Both the position numbers and the translations under genes were made by a program. 64,000 nt of DNA. Source: Taibaiella sp. Its GTDB lineage: Bacteria > Bacteroidota > Bacteroidia > Chitinophagales > Chitinophagaceae. Under the pieces are notes generated by a model. The model saw only the letters and a list, made by a program, of their open reading frames with translations, did not search any database and was not told the DNA's origin. Positions 52,495 through 61,651 of this stretch are shown one piece after another. The stretch is taken from the NCBI GenBank assembly GCA_021740995.1, contig JAIOYR010000001.1, positions 62,001 through 126,000 on the forward strand, given 5' to 3'. Each line of letters opens with the position of its first letter. Position 1 is the first letter of the stretch.

Positions 52495-52520
52495 GGCGAC
52501 CCTATTTCTATGGGGTCGCC
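52495..52520 (+). terminator. hairpin after microprotein B (GGCGACCC/GGGTCGCC)
   Basis: A perfect 8-base stem with a 10-base loop. It is not followed by a T run, so it may be a structured 3' end rather than an intrinsic terminator. Confidence 0.45.
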
Positions 52521-52559
52521 AGAAGCAGGAATTTACCGCCTTATGCAAAGTACTCCCAA

Positions 52560-52590
52560 TAAATCGCCGGCGAGATGCCGGCGATTTTAT
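52560..52590 (-). terminator. bidirectional terminator downstream of rlmD
   Basis: AAATCGCCGGC (52561-52571) and GCCGGCGATTT (52577-52587) form a perfect 11-base stem with a five-base loop, with A on one side and T on the other. It can stop transcripts from both directions, about 40 bases after the rlmD stop. Confidence 0.85.
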
Positions 52591-52627
52591 TAAGTGCAGT
52601 TTCCTGCGTCATGCATTGTAGTTAGCT

Positions 52628-54043
52628 TTATCTCAGCTCCAGCAGTGCCACATTCTCTATATGGTGGGTATGCGGAAACATATCTACCGGTTGCAGTCGG
52701 GTAATGCGGTAGTCGGCGTCCAGTAGTTGCAGGTCGCGTGCCTGTGTGGCAGGGTTGCAGCTTACATACACCACTTTAGGTGCGCGCATTTTCAGTAGTT
52801 GTTGCACTAGTTTTTCGGTCATTCCGGCGCGCGGCGGGTCGGTGATTATTACATCGGGTCTGCCATGTTCCGCAAAGAAGTCGTCAGTGCATATTTTTTC
52901 CACATCGCCCGCATAAAACTTACAATGGCTGAGGCCATTCATTGCAGCGTTGATGTAAGCATCTTTAATAGCATCTTCTACAAGTTCTATACCTATTACT
53001 TTTTTGGCGCCGGCCGAGCAGAATATACCTATACTCCCTGTGCCGCAATAAAGGTCGTAAAGAGTCTCTGTACCTGTGAGGCCGGCAAAATCGCGAGCCA
53101 CCCTATACAGTGCTTCTGCCTGATAGGTATTGGTCTGGAAGAATGATTTAGGGGATATCTTGAACCGGAAATTTTCCAGCTTTTCTTCTATGTGGTCTTT
53201 GCCATACCAGCAGTGTACTTCCAGGTCGTGAATGGTGTCATTCATCTTGGGGTTGATGGTGTATTGCAGGGATGTGATACCAGGTACGTTTTCGAGTATG
53301 TGTTGCAGCATTGCTTCCCGTGCTGCGGTGTCTTCGTTGTGCAGCACCACGTTCACCAGTATCTCTCCGGTAGTCGCCACTCTTATTATCACATTGCGCA
53401 GCCACCCAGTGTGTGCTTTGAAGTCGTAGTATGGCATATTGCGCGCCATCGTATACTCGCGCAGCACAGACAGCAGCTTGTTCGTAGGGTCTTGCTGCAG
53501 GTAGCAGGTATGTATCTCTACTACCTTGTCGAACAGGCCCGGTGCATGAAAGCCCAGTGCCGGCTCAGGTGTAAACTTCTCGTCGCGCTCGCCAATCTCT
53601 TCGAAGGTTCGGTACCGGCTGGCAGAGAAGGTGAATTCCAGTTTGTTGCGGTAGTATCGCTCCCGCGGACTACCTATTATTGGCTGCATTTCAGGCAGTT
53701 CCACATGGCCTATACGCAGCAGTTGGTCTGCAACCTGCTGCTGTTTGTATATCAGTTGCTGTGGGTAGGGCAGCATCTGCCACTTGCACCCGCCACATAC
53801 CCCGAAGTGCTGACAAAACGGCTCTATGCGCTGTGGCGATGGCTGCACCAGGCGCGTAGTGCGTCCCTGAGCCCAGCTTTTCTTGTCTTTGATAATGACT
53901 GCATCAATCACATCGCCTGGAATGGCATTGTCTACAAACAGTACTTTGCCGTCTTCAAGACGGGCAATGCTTTTGCCTTCGGCCGCATAAGACTCTATTG
54001 TAATATTGAGTAAAGGTGCTTGTTTTTTCTTTTTTCTGGACAA
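52628..54043 (-). CDS. rlmD: 23S rRNA (uracil-5-)-methyltransferase
   Basis: The best start is TTG 54043 (VT-LSRKKKKQAPLL), giving 471 residues; the longer reading adds 25 residues unlike the family. A TRAM domain (TIESYAAEGKSIARLEDGKVLFVDNAIPGD) is followed by the iron-sulfur cysteines in CQHFGVCGGCKWQ. The methyltransferase domain shows LYDLYCGTGSIGIF (SAM), IITDPPRAGM and VYVSCNPATQARDL with the catalytic Cys. It methylates U1939-type positions of 23S rRNA. Monocistronic. Confidence 0.92.
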   Translation of the reverse strand: MSRKKKKQAPLLNITIESYAAEGKSIARLEDGKVLFVDNAIPGDVIDAVIIKDKKSWAQGRTTRLVQPSPQRIEPFCQHFGVCGGCKWQMLPYPQQLIYKQQQVADQLLRIGHVELPEMQPIIGSPRERYYRNKLEFTFSASRYRTFEEIGERDEKFTPEPALGFHAPGLFDKVVEIHTCYLQQDPTNKLLSVLREYTMARNMPYYDFKAHTGWLRNVIIRVATTGEILVNVVLHNEDTAAREAMLQHILENVPGITSLQYTINPKMNDTIHDLEVHCWYGKDHIEEKLENFRFKISPKSFFQTNTYQAEALYRVARDFAGLTGTETLYDLYCGTGSIGIFCSAGAKKVIGIELVEDAIKDAYINAAMNGLSHCKFYAGDVEKICTDDFFAEHGRPDVIITDPPRAGMTEKLVQQLLKMRAPKVVYVSCNPATQARDLQLLDADYRITRLQPVDMFPHTHHIENVALLELR

Positions 54044-54204
54044 AGTTACCGGGATTTGGCAGCGAAGGTAACGGTTTTTGAAAAAGTGAAGATGGAAATG
54101 GTGAAGGGCTAAGCCCAAATGCTATTTCTCTAGAATATTCTCAACAAAAATGTATCTTGTGATAAACAAAAAAAGTTTTCACTCACTAATAGTTATAGTA
54201 AAAC

Positions 54205-55146
54205 ATGGCTCACTTAAAACTAAAAGCAATATTGCTGGCACTGTTGTGCACTGGTGCCTTTAGTGCGATAGCACAAACCGGAAGTGCAGAGATAAAAAAT
54301 ATGATAGGCCAGGCAAATCAGATGGCAGACGAAGACGAATATAGGCAAATGATGAAAAGTGCAGACTCGTTCGCCAGAAAAGTAAATAACGTGGAGGGGC
54401 AGGCAAGGGTGAACCAGGCGTTGGCAGGGCATTTTTACGAAAAAGATGCAGATGAAAGTATAAAATACCAACAGAAGGCTTACCGCCTGCTGGTGACAGC
54501 AGGCTATAAAGATGAAGCAGCTTCCAGCCTTTTGAATATCGCCACTGCCTATGAGGAATATAAGAAGGATTATGATGAGGCGCTGAAATTTTCGAAACGT
54601 GCACTTAATGCCTATGTGGAATTGAAAGACACTTTGGGGCAGGCTAATGTTCATAAATATATAGGTGTGCTGCATGGCAAAATGCGCAACTTCGACGATG
54701 CAAAGAAGAGTGTAGCAAAGGCGGTGCAATACTACACCATAAAGGACAATCCACCGGGACTTGCGGTTAGCTATCACAATTTGGCATTGGTATATGAGGA
54801 GGAGCGGGAGTACGATTCATCCATAGCATTATTGCTGCGGGCCAAAGATATCTGGAGCAAGAGGCCTGACAATCCTAATAATGCTGCGTCACGTATATAT
54901 GGCTGCAACAACCAGTTGATTAGAATATATACCAAGGCTAAAAAGATGAGTGAAGCGGAGGCTATGGTAAAAGAAAATGAGCCGGTAGATGGAACAAAGT
55001 TTCATTACACAGGACAGTTTAATTTTTACAAAGAAGCCCGTGATTTCTACACCAAAAACAAAGACAAAGAAAACGCAAACATATACAAGGATAAGTATAA
55101 CGAAATGCGCGAAGGACTGAAAGCCGAAGGTAAAAAGGTGGATTGA
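54205..55146 (+). CDS. secreted TPR-repeat protein
   Basis: A 313-residue protein with a signal peptide ending AIAQ. About five TPR-like repeats follow (QKAYRLLVTAGYKDEAASSLLNIATAYEEYKKDYDEALKFSKRALNAY, ANVHKYIGVLHGKMRNFDDAKKSVAKAV, SYHNLALVYEEEREYDSSIALLLRAKDIW). The C-terminus is charged. The N-terminal TPR half of similar Bacteroidota proteins precedes a membrane kinase, but here there is no kinase domain. Probable periplasmic scaffold; partner unknown. Confidence 0.82.
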   Translation: MAHLKLKAILLALLCTGAFSAIAQTGSAEIKNMIGQANQMADEDEYRQMMKSADSFARKVNNVEGQARVNQALAGHFYEKDADESIKYQQKAYRLLVTAGYKDEAASSLLNIATAYEEYKKDYDEALKFSKRALNAYVELKDTLGQANVHKYIGVLHGKMRNFDDAKKSVAKAVQYYTIKDNPPGLAVSYHNLALVYEEEREYDSSIALLLRAKDIWSKRPDNPNNAASRIYGCNNQLIRIYTKAKKMSEAEAMVKENEPVDGTKFHYTGQFNFYKEARDFYTKNKDKENANIYKDKYNEMREGLKAEGKKVD

Positions 55147-55178
55147 TATTTGCTTAGGACTTTTATAATTTAAAACGC

Positions 55179-55214
55179 ACCCCACTTTGTTATGCAGAGT
55201 GGGGTATTTTTTTT
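55179..55214 (+). terminator. intrinsic terminator of the TPR-protein gene
   Basis: ACCCCACT and AGTGGGGT form a perfect 8-base stem with an 11-base loop, followed by eight T. It lies 32 bases after the stop. Confidence 0.9.
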
Positions 55215-55217
55215 GGG

Positions 55218-55278
55218 CACTACTTCCCTTCCTTCTTCGGCGGTAGTCATTATGGGGTGGTTGTGCAGCAGCACATCC
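55218..55278 (-). pseudogene. remnant of a Gfo/Idh oxidoreductase gene (C-terminal piece)
   Basis: Sixty-one bases align with 57769-57829 inside the intact Gfo/Idh gene. The first 36 are identical and the rest are diverged. Read on the minus strand it encodes DVLLHNHPIMTTAEEGREVV, where the intact protein has EVLLHNQTIMTTAEEGREVV. It starts just past the terminator T run, and no longer gene is preserved. Confidence 0.65.
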
Positions 55279-55436
55279 GGGTTATTTCCGCATTGTGAAA
55301 ATGGCCGGTACGCGAGAATTTCTGGTGGATACCCTGGCTTTTTAAGGATAGTTAAGTATGTATTAATGTTTCAATCGGTTCGGATTTACTAAGTTGCGTT
55401 TTATTCCTTATTGCTTTTATTAAGACTATTCCAACT

Positions 55437-56726
55437 ATGCCTTACAATTATTCTAAAATGTTCATTTTGCTGGTACTGCTATCGTTTAATGTAACTGCAG
55501 CAAGAGCCGGCAAAAAGTTGAAGGTTTTGTTTATCGGCAATAGTTACACTTCTGTGAATAATATGCCGCAAATAGTTGCTGATATCGCATCTTCCATGGG
55601 CGATACGCTGGATTGGGAAATGGAAGCACCGGGCGGTTATGACTTCATCGCGCACTATGCTTTCCACCCTCCAACGATGAGTAAAATACAAGCTGGGAAG
55701 TGGGACTACGTTGTGTTGCAGGAACAGAGTCTTAACCCCGCTATTCCCACTCCGCATGTAGAAACATCGGTATTGCCATATGCACGGAAATTGGACAGTA
55801 TTGTTAGCGTATACAATAATTGCGCTGAAACAATTTTTTACATGACCTGGGGCAGAAAAAACGGTGATGCCTACAATTGCACATTCTATACCACCTCCTA
55901 CAGTTGGCCGCATTTCTGCACCTATGAGGCTATGGACAGTGTGATACGAATGCGCTACACTATGATGGCCGATAGCAATCAGGCAATCGTTTCTCCTGCT
56001 GGTGCTGTTTGGCATTTTATTCGCACCTACTATCCCGACATAGAACTATATGATGCCGATGAAAGCCATCCTTCTCCGGCAGGTTCGTACGCTGTAGCTT
56101 GTACATTTTATACCACTTTATTTAAGAAGAATCCGGAGCTAATTTCATACAGTTATGGGCTAGCCGGTGCAGAGAACATAAGGCAGGCTACAAAAAGAGT
56201 TGTATTCGACAGTATGCTTTATTGGCATATCGGCCAGTATCGCACCGAGGCATTATTTAACTTCGGCCTAGCTTCGGGTACAGCCAATTTCACAAACTAT
56301 TCTTTGAATGCTACAAAGTACTTATGGCATTTCGGAGACGGACAAACTGACACAGTTGCCAATCCTGTACATTATTATACTGTTCCCGGAAACTATACTA
56401 TCATGTTGGTAGCTGCCAATGTAGCCACAGGCTGTCGCGATACTACCTATGCTCAAGCATCTATCACTGCCACAGATGTAAGGCATGTAGTCACATTAGG
56501 AAATACTTATACGGTATTACCCAACCCTGGCACCGGCGTTTTTACAATAAACACCGGCCATAACGCATATAGCATTACCATTATGAATATGCTTGGCGAA
56601 ATTGTTTATGACTCAAAAGGCAGTAGTAACACACAAGTGAAAATGCAGAACCCACAAGCGGGAGTCTATAATCTTCGCCTGACGAATGAAAATAGTGTTT
56701 GGAGCACTATCATTTTTATCAGGTAA
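55437..56726 (+). CDS. secreted SGNH-type hydrolase with PKD and T9SS sorting domains
   Basis: A 429-residue protein with a signal peptide ending ARAG. The SGNH/GDSL-like core starts with LFIGNSYTS (block I, nucleophile Ser) and includes VLQEQS and DADESHPSPAGSYAVA, where Asp and His of DxxHP complete the triad. A PKD domain (YLWHFGDGQTDTVANPVHYYTVPGNYTIMLVAANV) follows at about 290-350. The final 75 residues (YTVLPNPGTGVFTI... NPQAGVYNLRL) are a type A T9SS sorting domain. It likely deacetylates or hydrolyses an extracellular glycan or ester; substrate unknown. Confidence 0.88.
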   Translation: MPYNYSKMFILLVLLSFNVTAARAGKKLKVLFIGNSYTSVNNMPQIVADIASSMGDTLDWEMEAPGGYDFIAHYAFHPPTMSKIQAGKWDYVVLQEQSLNPAIPTPHVETSVLPYARKLDSIVSVYNNCAETIFYMTWGRKNGDAYNCTFYTTSYSWPHFCTYEAMDSVIRMRYTMMADSNQAIVSPAGAVWHFIRTYYPDIELYDADESHPSPAGSYAVACTFYTTLFKKNPELISYSYGLAGAENIRQATKRVVFDSMLYWHIGQYRTEALFNFGLASGTANFTNYSLNATKYLWHFGDGQTDTVANPVHYYTVPGNYTIMLVAANVATGCRDTTYAQASITATDVRHVVTLGNTYTVLPNPGTGVFTINTGHNAYSITIMNMLGEIVYDSKGSSNTQVKMQNPQAGVYNLRLTNENSVWSTIIFIR

Positions 56727-56891
56727 ATCCGTATCAATAGGGCGATAATGGGTAGGACATCTATTCAGCACGTGTAAACCTAACGCCCCTCCTTTTTGCA
56801 ATAGCTTGCCTTCCCATTTAAGTATTGTGCTTTATTTCTGGCACTATTCCAAACCCGGCGTCCACTCTGGCGGGCACTGAGCCTGCTGCTA

Positions 56892-57497
56892 TCATTGCCC
56901 GTAGTTGTGCTTGCCGGGTGTCCAGCCGGCTTGGCCCAGTAGTCCTTGCCCCGACTCTTCCGCCCCTCCTTCTATTTGGGTGCCCATAGAATCGTTCCAG
57001 CGATTGAGGAAGCCAAACAAGGCCACCACAGCCGCAATCTCTACTACCTCTCCCTCATCCCAGTGAGCACGCAAATTTTCTGCTATCCGGTCGTCTACAG
57101 CATTGGGAATGATAGAGCTGGCAACTGCAAAGTCCAATGCTGCACGTTCGGCATTGCTAAACGCCTGATGCGTTTGGTATGCCCAGATATTGTTCATTTG
57201 GTCCTCATGCGCACCATATCGTTCTGCAGCCCGTATTGTATGTGCCTGGCAATACCTGCACCCGGCTGCATTGCTGCTTACATAGCCCACCAACCGTTTA
57301 AGTGCACTGGTAACACGACCTTTGTTTTCCATTACAGCCTTATTGAGGGTGATAAACGCATATGCGATAGCGGGGCGGTGATACATAGTCTTTACACTAT
57401 TGGGACAAAAGCCCAATGTCTCGTTGTAAAAGTCTACCAGATTTTGTAGCTCTTTGTCTTCTTGTTCAGATGCCGGGTAAGCCAGTGGTCTTTTCAT
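56892..57497 (-). CDS. AhpD/carboxymuconolactone decarboxylase-like peroxidase-related protein
   Basis: From ATG 57497 the protein has 201 residues; the upstream extension to 57620 is not family-like. The core LKRLVGYVSSNAAGCRYCQAHTIRAAERYG contains the redox pair CxxC with a nearby His, as in AhpD. DLQNLVDFYNETLGFCPN-type and NRWNDSMGTQIEG segments fit uncharacterised peroxidase-related enzymes. Likely a cytoplasmic thiol antioxidant. No AhpC partner is present nearby. Confidence 0.85.
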   Translation of the reverse strand: MKRPLAYPASEQEDKELQNLVDFYNETLGFCPNSVKTMYHRPAIAYAFITLNKAVMENKGRVTSALKRLVGYVSSNAAGCRYCQAHTIRAAERYGAHEDQMNNIWAYQTHQAFSNAERAALDFAVASSIIPNAVDDRIAENLRAHWDEGEVVEIAAVVALFGFLNRWNDSMGTQIEGGAEESGQGLLGQAGWTPGKHNYGQ

Positions 57498-57732
57498 GAA
57501 AGCAGCAATTATTAAAAGAAGTTGTTGCAAGTATTGTTCAAAGATACAAAATATGACGTTGATGAATTTCTGTCTGATAAAGATCTTCCTCCCCACAGCA
57601 ATAGCCTTCCCGGGGGACACGTCGCCGATTGCCGATCAACGAAGACGTACAGCAATTTGCTATCCGTCAAAGGCCGTGTCTTTTTTTTCAGGGATCCGGC
57701 GCATATCAGTGCGACAGAGTTGATGAATAAAT

Positions 57733-58740
57733 TCAATGCGCACTATCATACATCATCTCTATCATCCTCACTACTTCCCTTCCTTCTTCGGCGGTAGTCA
57801 TTATTGTCTGGTTATGCAGCAGCACTTCCACTACATTTTGTATCACTTTGTCGTGGTTGCTCATAGAGCCCTGATACAATCCATAGTCGTTCGATTTGGC
57901 TGTAATATTTATGGCAGGCAGGGCAGCGCCTTCCAGTTGCTGGTATTCTATGGTGTTAAGGTATTGCCCGCCTATCTTTACCGTGCCTTTCTCTGCAAAC
58001 AGGGTTATGGAGCCCTCCATATTCCGGTTGTAAGAGCAGGTGGTAAAGTTGAAATTGATTATAGCGCCATTGGCTGCTTTCATCACAAAGCTGCCCGTGT
58101 CTTCTACCTCCGTATTGTGAGTGTGCGCATAGTTATTTATCCTTCCTTCGGCTTCTGTTATAGAGCCGTTGAGGTAATATAGGATATCAATAAAATGGCT
58201 GAACTGTGTAAACAGGCATCCTCCGTCTTTTGTTTTGCTGCCACGCCAGTCGCTACCGCTGTAATAGGTGTCGCCTCGATTCCAAAAGCAGTTTACCTGC
58301 ACCATGTATATCTTACCCAGCTTGTCTGCGGCAATCAGTTGTTTCACCTCTTGCACGGGTGGGTTATACCGGTTTTGTTTTACTGCAAATATGGTCTTGT
58401 TGTTTGCGGTTGCAGTAGCTATCATATTGGTGCATTCTGCTACACTGAGCGCCATTGGTTTTTCTACTATAGTGTGTAGTCCGGCATTGAGCCCGGCTAT
58501 GGTATGAGCTTCGTGCAGGTAATTTGGGGTGCATACACACAGCACATCGGTATTGTTGTTGCTGAGCAGTTCCGTTAGGTTGTCATAAAATTGCACCCCT
58601 TCAGGCATAGATGTGCGCACAGCAGGATTAATATCGCAAACAGATACTAAAGTAGTATGCTCGTTGTTCAATATCTGGTCAGCATGGCGGCGACCAATAT
58701 TTCCAAAACCTATAATAGAAAAACGAATTTTACTTTGCAT
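57733..58740 (-). CDS. Gfo/Idh/MocA-family oxidoreductase
   Basis: A 335-residue dehydrogenase. The NAD motif is FSIIGFGNIGRRHADQI, EKPMALSVAEC contains the EKP motif with the catalytic Lys, and CTPNYLHEAH matches the sugar-dehydrogenase group. FWNRGDTYYSGSDWRGSKTKDGG points to the UDP-N-acetylglucosamine/UDP-sugar-type members. It is only moderately similar to the gene at 24327. A 61-base fragment matching its 3' end lies at 55218-55278. Confidence 0.88.
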   Translation of the reverse strand: MQSKIRFSIIGFGNIGRRHADQILNNEHTTLVSVCDINPAVRTSMPEGVQFYDNLTELLSNNNTDVLCVCTPNYLHEAHTIAGLNAGLHTIVEKPMALSVAECTNMIATATANNKTIFAVKQNRYNPPVQEVKQLIAADKLGKIYMVQVNCFWNRGDTYYSGSDWRGSKTKDGGCLFTQFSHFIDILYYLNGSITEAEGRINNYAHTHNTEVEDTGSFVMKAANGAIINFNFTTCSYNRNMEGSITLFAEKGTVKIGGQYLNTIEYQQLEGAALPAINITAKSNDYGLYQGSMSNHDKVIQNVVEVLLHNQTIMTTAEEGREVVRMIEMMYDSAH

Positions 58741-58851
58741 TGGTAGTCAAATGTATAAAACCTAAACGGAAGAATTATCGTACCTATTGTAACCAGTGTG
58801 CATTATTAGGTGTATTTTCCCTGAATTATTGATAGATGCACTATCATCTTA

Positions 58852-59610
58852 ATGTTTACCCCGCTATTTGGAACGTATATGTATACAGACGAGCAACAGA
58901 GATTAGAGGCAGTTAGGCGGTTTCAGAAATTTGATTTTGATCTGGACAAAAATCTTCAGGGAATACTGAAACTGGCTACCGATATTTATGAAACACCGGT
59001 GGCTTTCATTACCCTGATGGACGAGCATGAACAGTGGTTCAAGGTGAACCGTGGTTTTGATGTGCAGCGTATGCCCCGCGAGACTTCATTTTGCACCCAT
59101 GTGATTATGGATAAAGAAGTGATGGTGGTAAGCGATGCTTTTGGTGATAGCCGTTTCGCAAAAAATCTGCTGGTTAATCAAATGCCACACATCCGTTTTT
59201 ACGCGGGAGCACCACTTTCCAGCAACGATGGGCAGAGTATAGGTACGCTCTGCGTAATGGATACAAATGTGAAAGAAGTATCAGAGAACAAGCGGCAGCT
59301 ATTGGCTATACTGGCACAGCAGGCTATACATATGATGGAGCTGGAGATCACCTACAAGATGCTAAACGAAAAAATGCAGCAGGTAGAAATTCAGAACAAA
59401 GTCCTGACAGACATAGCTTTTATACAGTCACATGAGTTTAGGGGGCCATTGGCATCTATCATGGGGCTGATGGATATAATAAAAGAAGAAGAATACAGCT
59501 CACCAAAACAGTACCTTTTACTCATGGAAGAGGCGGTGCAAAAACTGGATGAAAAAATTCATCTGGTAGTAAGAAGTACAGAAGCAGCAAAGCTCGCTTA
59601 TGTAGCATAG
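58852..59610 (+). CDS. GAF-domain protein with HisKA helix but no ATPase domain
   Basis: A 252-residue cytosolic protein; ATG 58879 is an alternative start. Residues about 25-160 are a GAF domain (LATDIYETPVAFITLMDEHEQWFKV, FCTHVIMDKEVMVVSDAFGDSRFAKN, IRFYAGAPLSSNDGQSIGTLCVMD). A coiled linker leads to the HisKA-like helix DIAFIQSHEFRGPLASIMGLMDII (phospho-acceptor-like His in SHEFRGP). The protein ends within 60 residues of that point and lacks any HATPase_c. It may be a phosphotransfer/scaffold protein or a natural truncation. Confidence 0.85.
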   Translation: MFTPLFGTYMYTDEQQRLEAVRRFQKFDFDLDKNLQGILKLATDIYETPVAFITLMDEHEQWFKVNRGFDVQRMPRETSFCTHVIMDKEVMVVSDAFGDSRFAKNLLVNQMPHIRFYAGAPLSSNDGQSIGTLCVMDTNVKEVSENKRQLLAILAQQAIHMMELEITYKMLNEKMQQVEIQNKVLTDIAFIQSHEFRGPLASIMGLMDIIKEEEYSSPKQYLLLMEEAVQKLDEKIHLVVRSTEAAKLAYVA

Positions 59611-59624
59611 CCGGTCTTGCAGTT

Positions 59625-61514
59625 CTAACGGATGCTTACTTTACTTCCATTCAAAGACAATTCCCGGTCATCAATCATTTTTCTGATAATATCGGCAATG
59701 TTTTCTTTCATTGCAGTAGGGTATAGTGCCAGCAGCTTTTCTATACTTATCTGTCTGTTTTGCTGAATGATTATAAGCAGTTCTGCCTTTAGTTTTGCCG
59801 GTTTGTGCTGGCTTAGTTTTCTATCGCGGCACACATCGCAATGTCCGCAGTCCGCTGTTGGCTCTTCGCCAAAGTATTGCAGCAGCAGACGCTCCCTGCA
59901 CAAATCCCTGTTTTCCAGATAAGCGATCATGGCAGCAGTGCGTTCTTCGTGTCGTTTGCGCAACATGGCTATTCGCCTGGTATTTATTATCAGATGGCGG
60001 CTATCTACCCGGTAGTGATGAAAAAATATCTGAGGTCCATCGCCCGGTGTGTTGTATTCCAGCACATCCATAGCTGCCAGTTGTTGCAGCGACTGTATCA
60101 CTTCTGCCTGCTTCATTTTTAGTTGTCGGGCTATCGCAGTTTCTCTTATCGCTGTAGGGTAGTGAAAAATGCTGTTGTACATACGCAGCAGCCCTACAGC
60201 CACATAACCCAGTCGGGTGCTGATGTGTTGCAGGTCGTCTATGGTATGCCTGTCGGCAATGAACTGAATAGTTGCCGGGCTATACACGGCTTCTGTCATT
60301 GTCCACAGCCCTTCCCGCTCCAGCAGTTTCAGCGCGTGTATGGCATGGGTTGCCTGCAGCTTGAAGCGGATGCAGAAGGTTGAAAGGTCGAAGGGGAAAT
60401 AACGGTCGGGCTGTGCTGTAGCAGGAATCTGCAGATACTCCACCACCGCCTGATACACCTGTCGCAGATATGCCTCCGGCGGATACTGAATAGCTGTGCT
60501 GTCTGCCAGCCGTTGTATGTCTGCGCTGTTGTACAGACCTATTGCAACCGAAGCTTTACCATCTCTCCCTGCTCTTCCTGCCTCCTGGTAGTATGCCTCA
60601 GGGTGTTCTGGTGCATCGTAGTGTAACACAGTGCGCACATCAGGCTTGTCTATCCCCATGCCAAAGGCAGTAGTAGCTACCATTACATTTGTTTCGTTGC
60701 TCATCCATTGTCGCTGGGCTTCATCGCGTTTTTCCCTGCTCAGACCTGCATGGTACACTGCTGCTTTCAGCTCGCTATGATTCAGGTATTTGCCCGTTGT
60801 TTCAGTTTGTTTTCGGCTGCGGCAATATACAATACTGCAATTGTTGTTCAGATTATTTATAGTATCTGCTATTTTATTTTCGCTATAGCGCACATCATAA
60901 AATATGTTATTCCTCGCAAAACTCATTGCGAATTTTGCCGGGTTGGTCATGCGCAGCTGCGAGGTTATATCGCTCTGCACATCTTTGGTGGCAGTGGCGG
61001 TCAATGCAAGAAACGGCACATCCGGAAACACATCCTTTATGGTTGCAATCTCCATATAAGCCGGGCGAAAGTCGTGCCCCCATTGCGATATACAGTGCGC
61101 CTCATCTACTGCTACCATAGATATATCCATCTCCCGCAGATAGTCTCCAAACATCCGGGTCTGCAGTCTTTCGGGCGATAGGTACAGTAGCTTATAATCT
61201 CCCGCTACCGCGTTGCTCAGCACGCGCTTTACATCTTTGTAGTGCATGCCTGAGTGTATACTTGCACAGGGTATATCCAGCTCCTGAAGCCGTGCCACCT
61301 GATCTTGCATCAGTGCTATGAGCGGAGATATAACCAGGCATAGCCCTCTTCCCATAAGTGCCGGTACCTGATAACATAGTGATTTACCCCCGCCGGTAGG
61401 TAGCAGTGCCAGCGTGTCATTGCCCGAAGTTATACTTCCTATAATATCCCGCTGCAAAGGACGGAAACTATCATAGCCCCAGTATTGTTTCAGTATGTGC
61501 TCCGGTGTTTTCAA
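59625..61514 (-). CDS. recQ: ATP-dependent DNA helicase RecQ
   Basis: A 629-residue helicase with a TTG start, since a stop codon lies immediately upstream in frame. The order is the RecQ motif 0 YWGYDSFRPLQ, Walker A LLPTGGGKS, VDEAHCISQWGHDFRPAY, then TTAFGMGIDKPDVR and QEAGRAGRDG. The zinc cysteines lie in CRERLL...DCGHCDVC at the RQC region. A winged-helix segment follows, and the C-terminus lacks a clear HRDC domain. It resolves recombination intermediates. The preceding terminator separates it from the lipoprotein gene. Confidence 0.95.
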   Translation of the reverse strand: MKTPEHILKQYWGYDSFRPLQRDIIGSITSGNDTLALLPTGGGKSLCYQVPALMGRGLCLVISPLIALMQDQVARLQELDIPCASIHSGMHYKDVKRVLSNAVAGDYKLLYLSPERLQTRMFGDYLREMDISMVAVDEAHCISQWGHDFRPAYMEIATIKDVFPDVPFLALTATATKDVQSDITSQLRMTNPAKFAMSFARNNIFYDVRYSENKIADTINNLNNNCSIVYCRSRKQTETTGKYLNHSELKAAVYHAGLSREKRDEAQRQWMSNETNVMVATTAFGMGIDKPDVRTVLHYDAPEHPEAYYQEAGRAGRDGKASVAIGLYNSADIQRLADSTAIQYPPEAYLRQVYQAVVEYLQIPATAQPDRYFPFDLSTFCIRFKLQATHAIHALKLLEREGLWTMTEAVYSPATIQFIADRHTIDDLQHISTRLGYVAVGLLRMYNSIFHYPTAIRETAIARQLKMKQAEVIQSLQQLAAMDVLEYNTPGDGPQIFFHHYRVDSRHLIINTRRIAMLRKRHEERTAAMIAYLENRDLCRERLLLQYFGEEPTADCGHCDVCRDRKLSQHKPAKLKAELLIIIQQNRQISIEKLLALYPTAMKENIADIIRKMIDDRELSLNGSKVSIR

Positions 61515-61590
61515 TTATTCTAATGTTCGGTTGTCGTTTCTTTTAATTATTCGTAAAAATAGGGGTATCTTTTTAGTAATACACCGCCCA

Positions 61591-61622
61591 AAAAAAAGAG
61601 ACAGGTATCACCCGTCTCTTTT
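61591..61622 (-). terminator. intrinsic terminator of the lipoprotein gene
   Basis: Read on the minus strand: GAGAC, GGG/TGATACC inner part, GTCTC, then eight T. It lies 30 bases after the lipoprotein stop and before recQ. Confidence 0.85.
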
Positions 61623-61651
61623 CCCAATACTAAAAACTATATTTTGCTTAT

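Larger units (their letters stand above)
51588..52627. other. 1 kb microprotein/peptide region between two large genes
   Basis: No long gene is present. The stretch holds two paralogous 28-codon reading frames (51875 and 52334), a frame-shifted peptide-like continuation (51961-52047), a 27-codon frame (52051), duplicated upstream blocks and four hairpins, three of them terminator-like. The elements are annotated separately. Confidence 0.6.

Noticed and set aside
53192..54013. 273-codon open frame on the plus strand
   Set aside because: It is antisense to rlmD, whose motifs are complete; the reverse frame has shadow-type composition.
57498..57620. N-terminal extension of the AhpD-like protein
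   Set aside because: The family-like sequence begins at ATG 57497 and the extension has no conserved feature.
55218..57804. 36-base direct repeats as attachment sites or a target-site duplication
   Set aside because: Similarity continues with scattered differences for another 25 bases and encodes the same protein segment, and no integrase or transposase lies between. A gene-fragment remnant explains it better, though insertion is not excluded.
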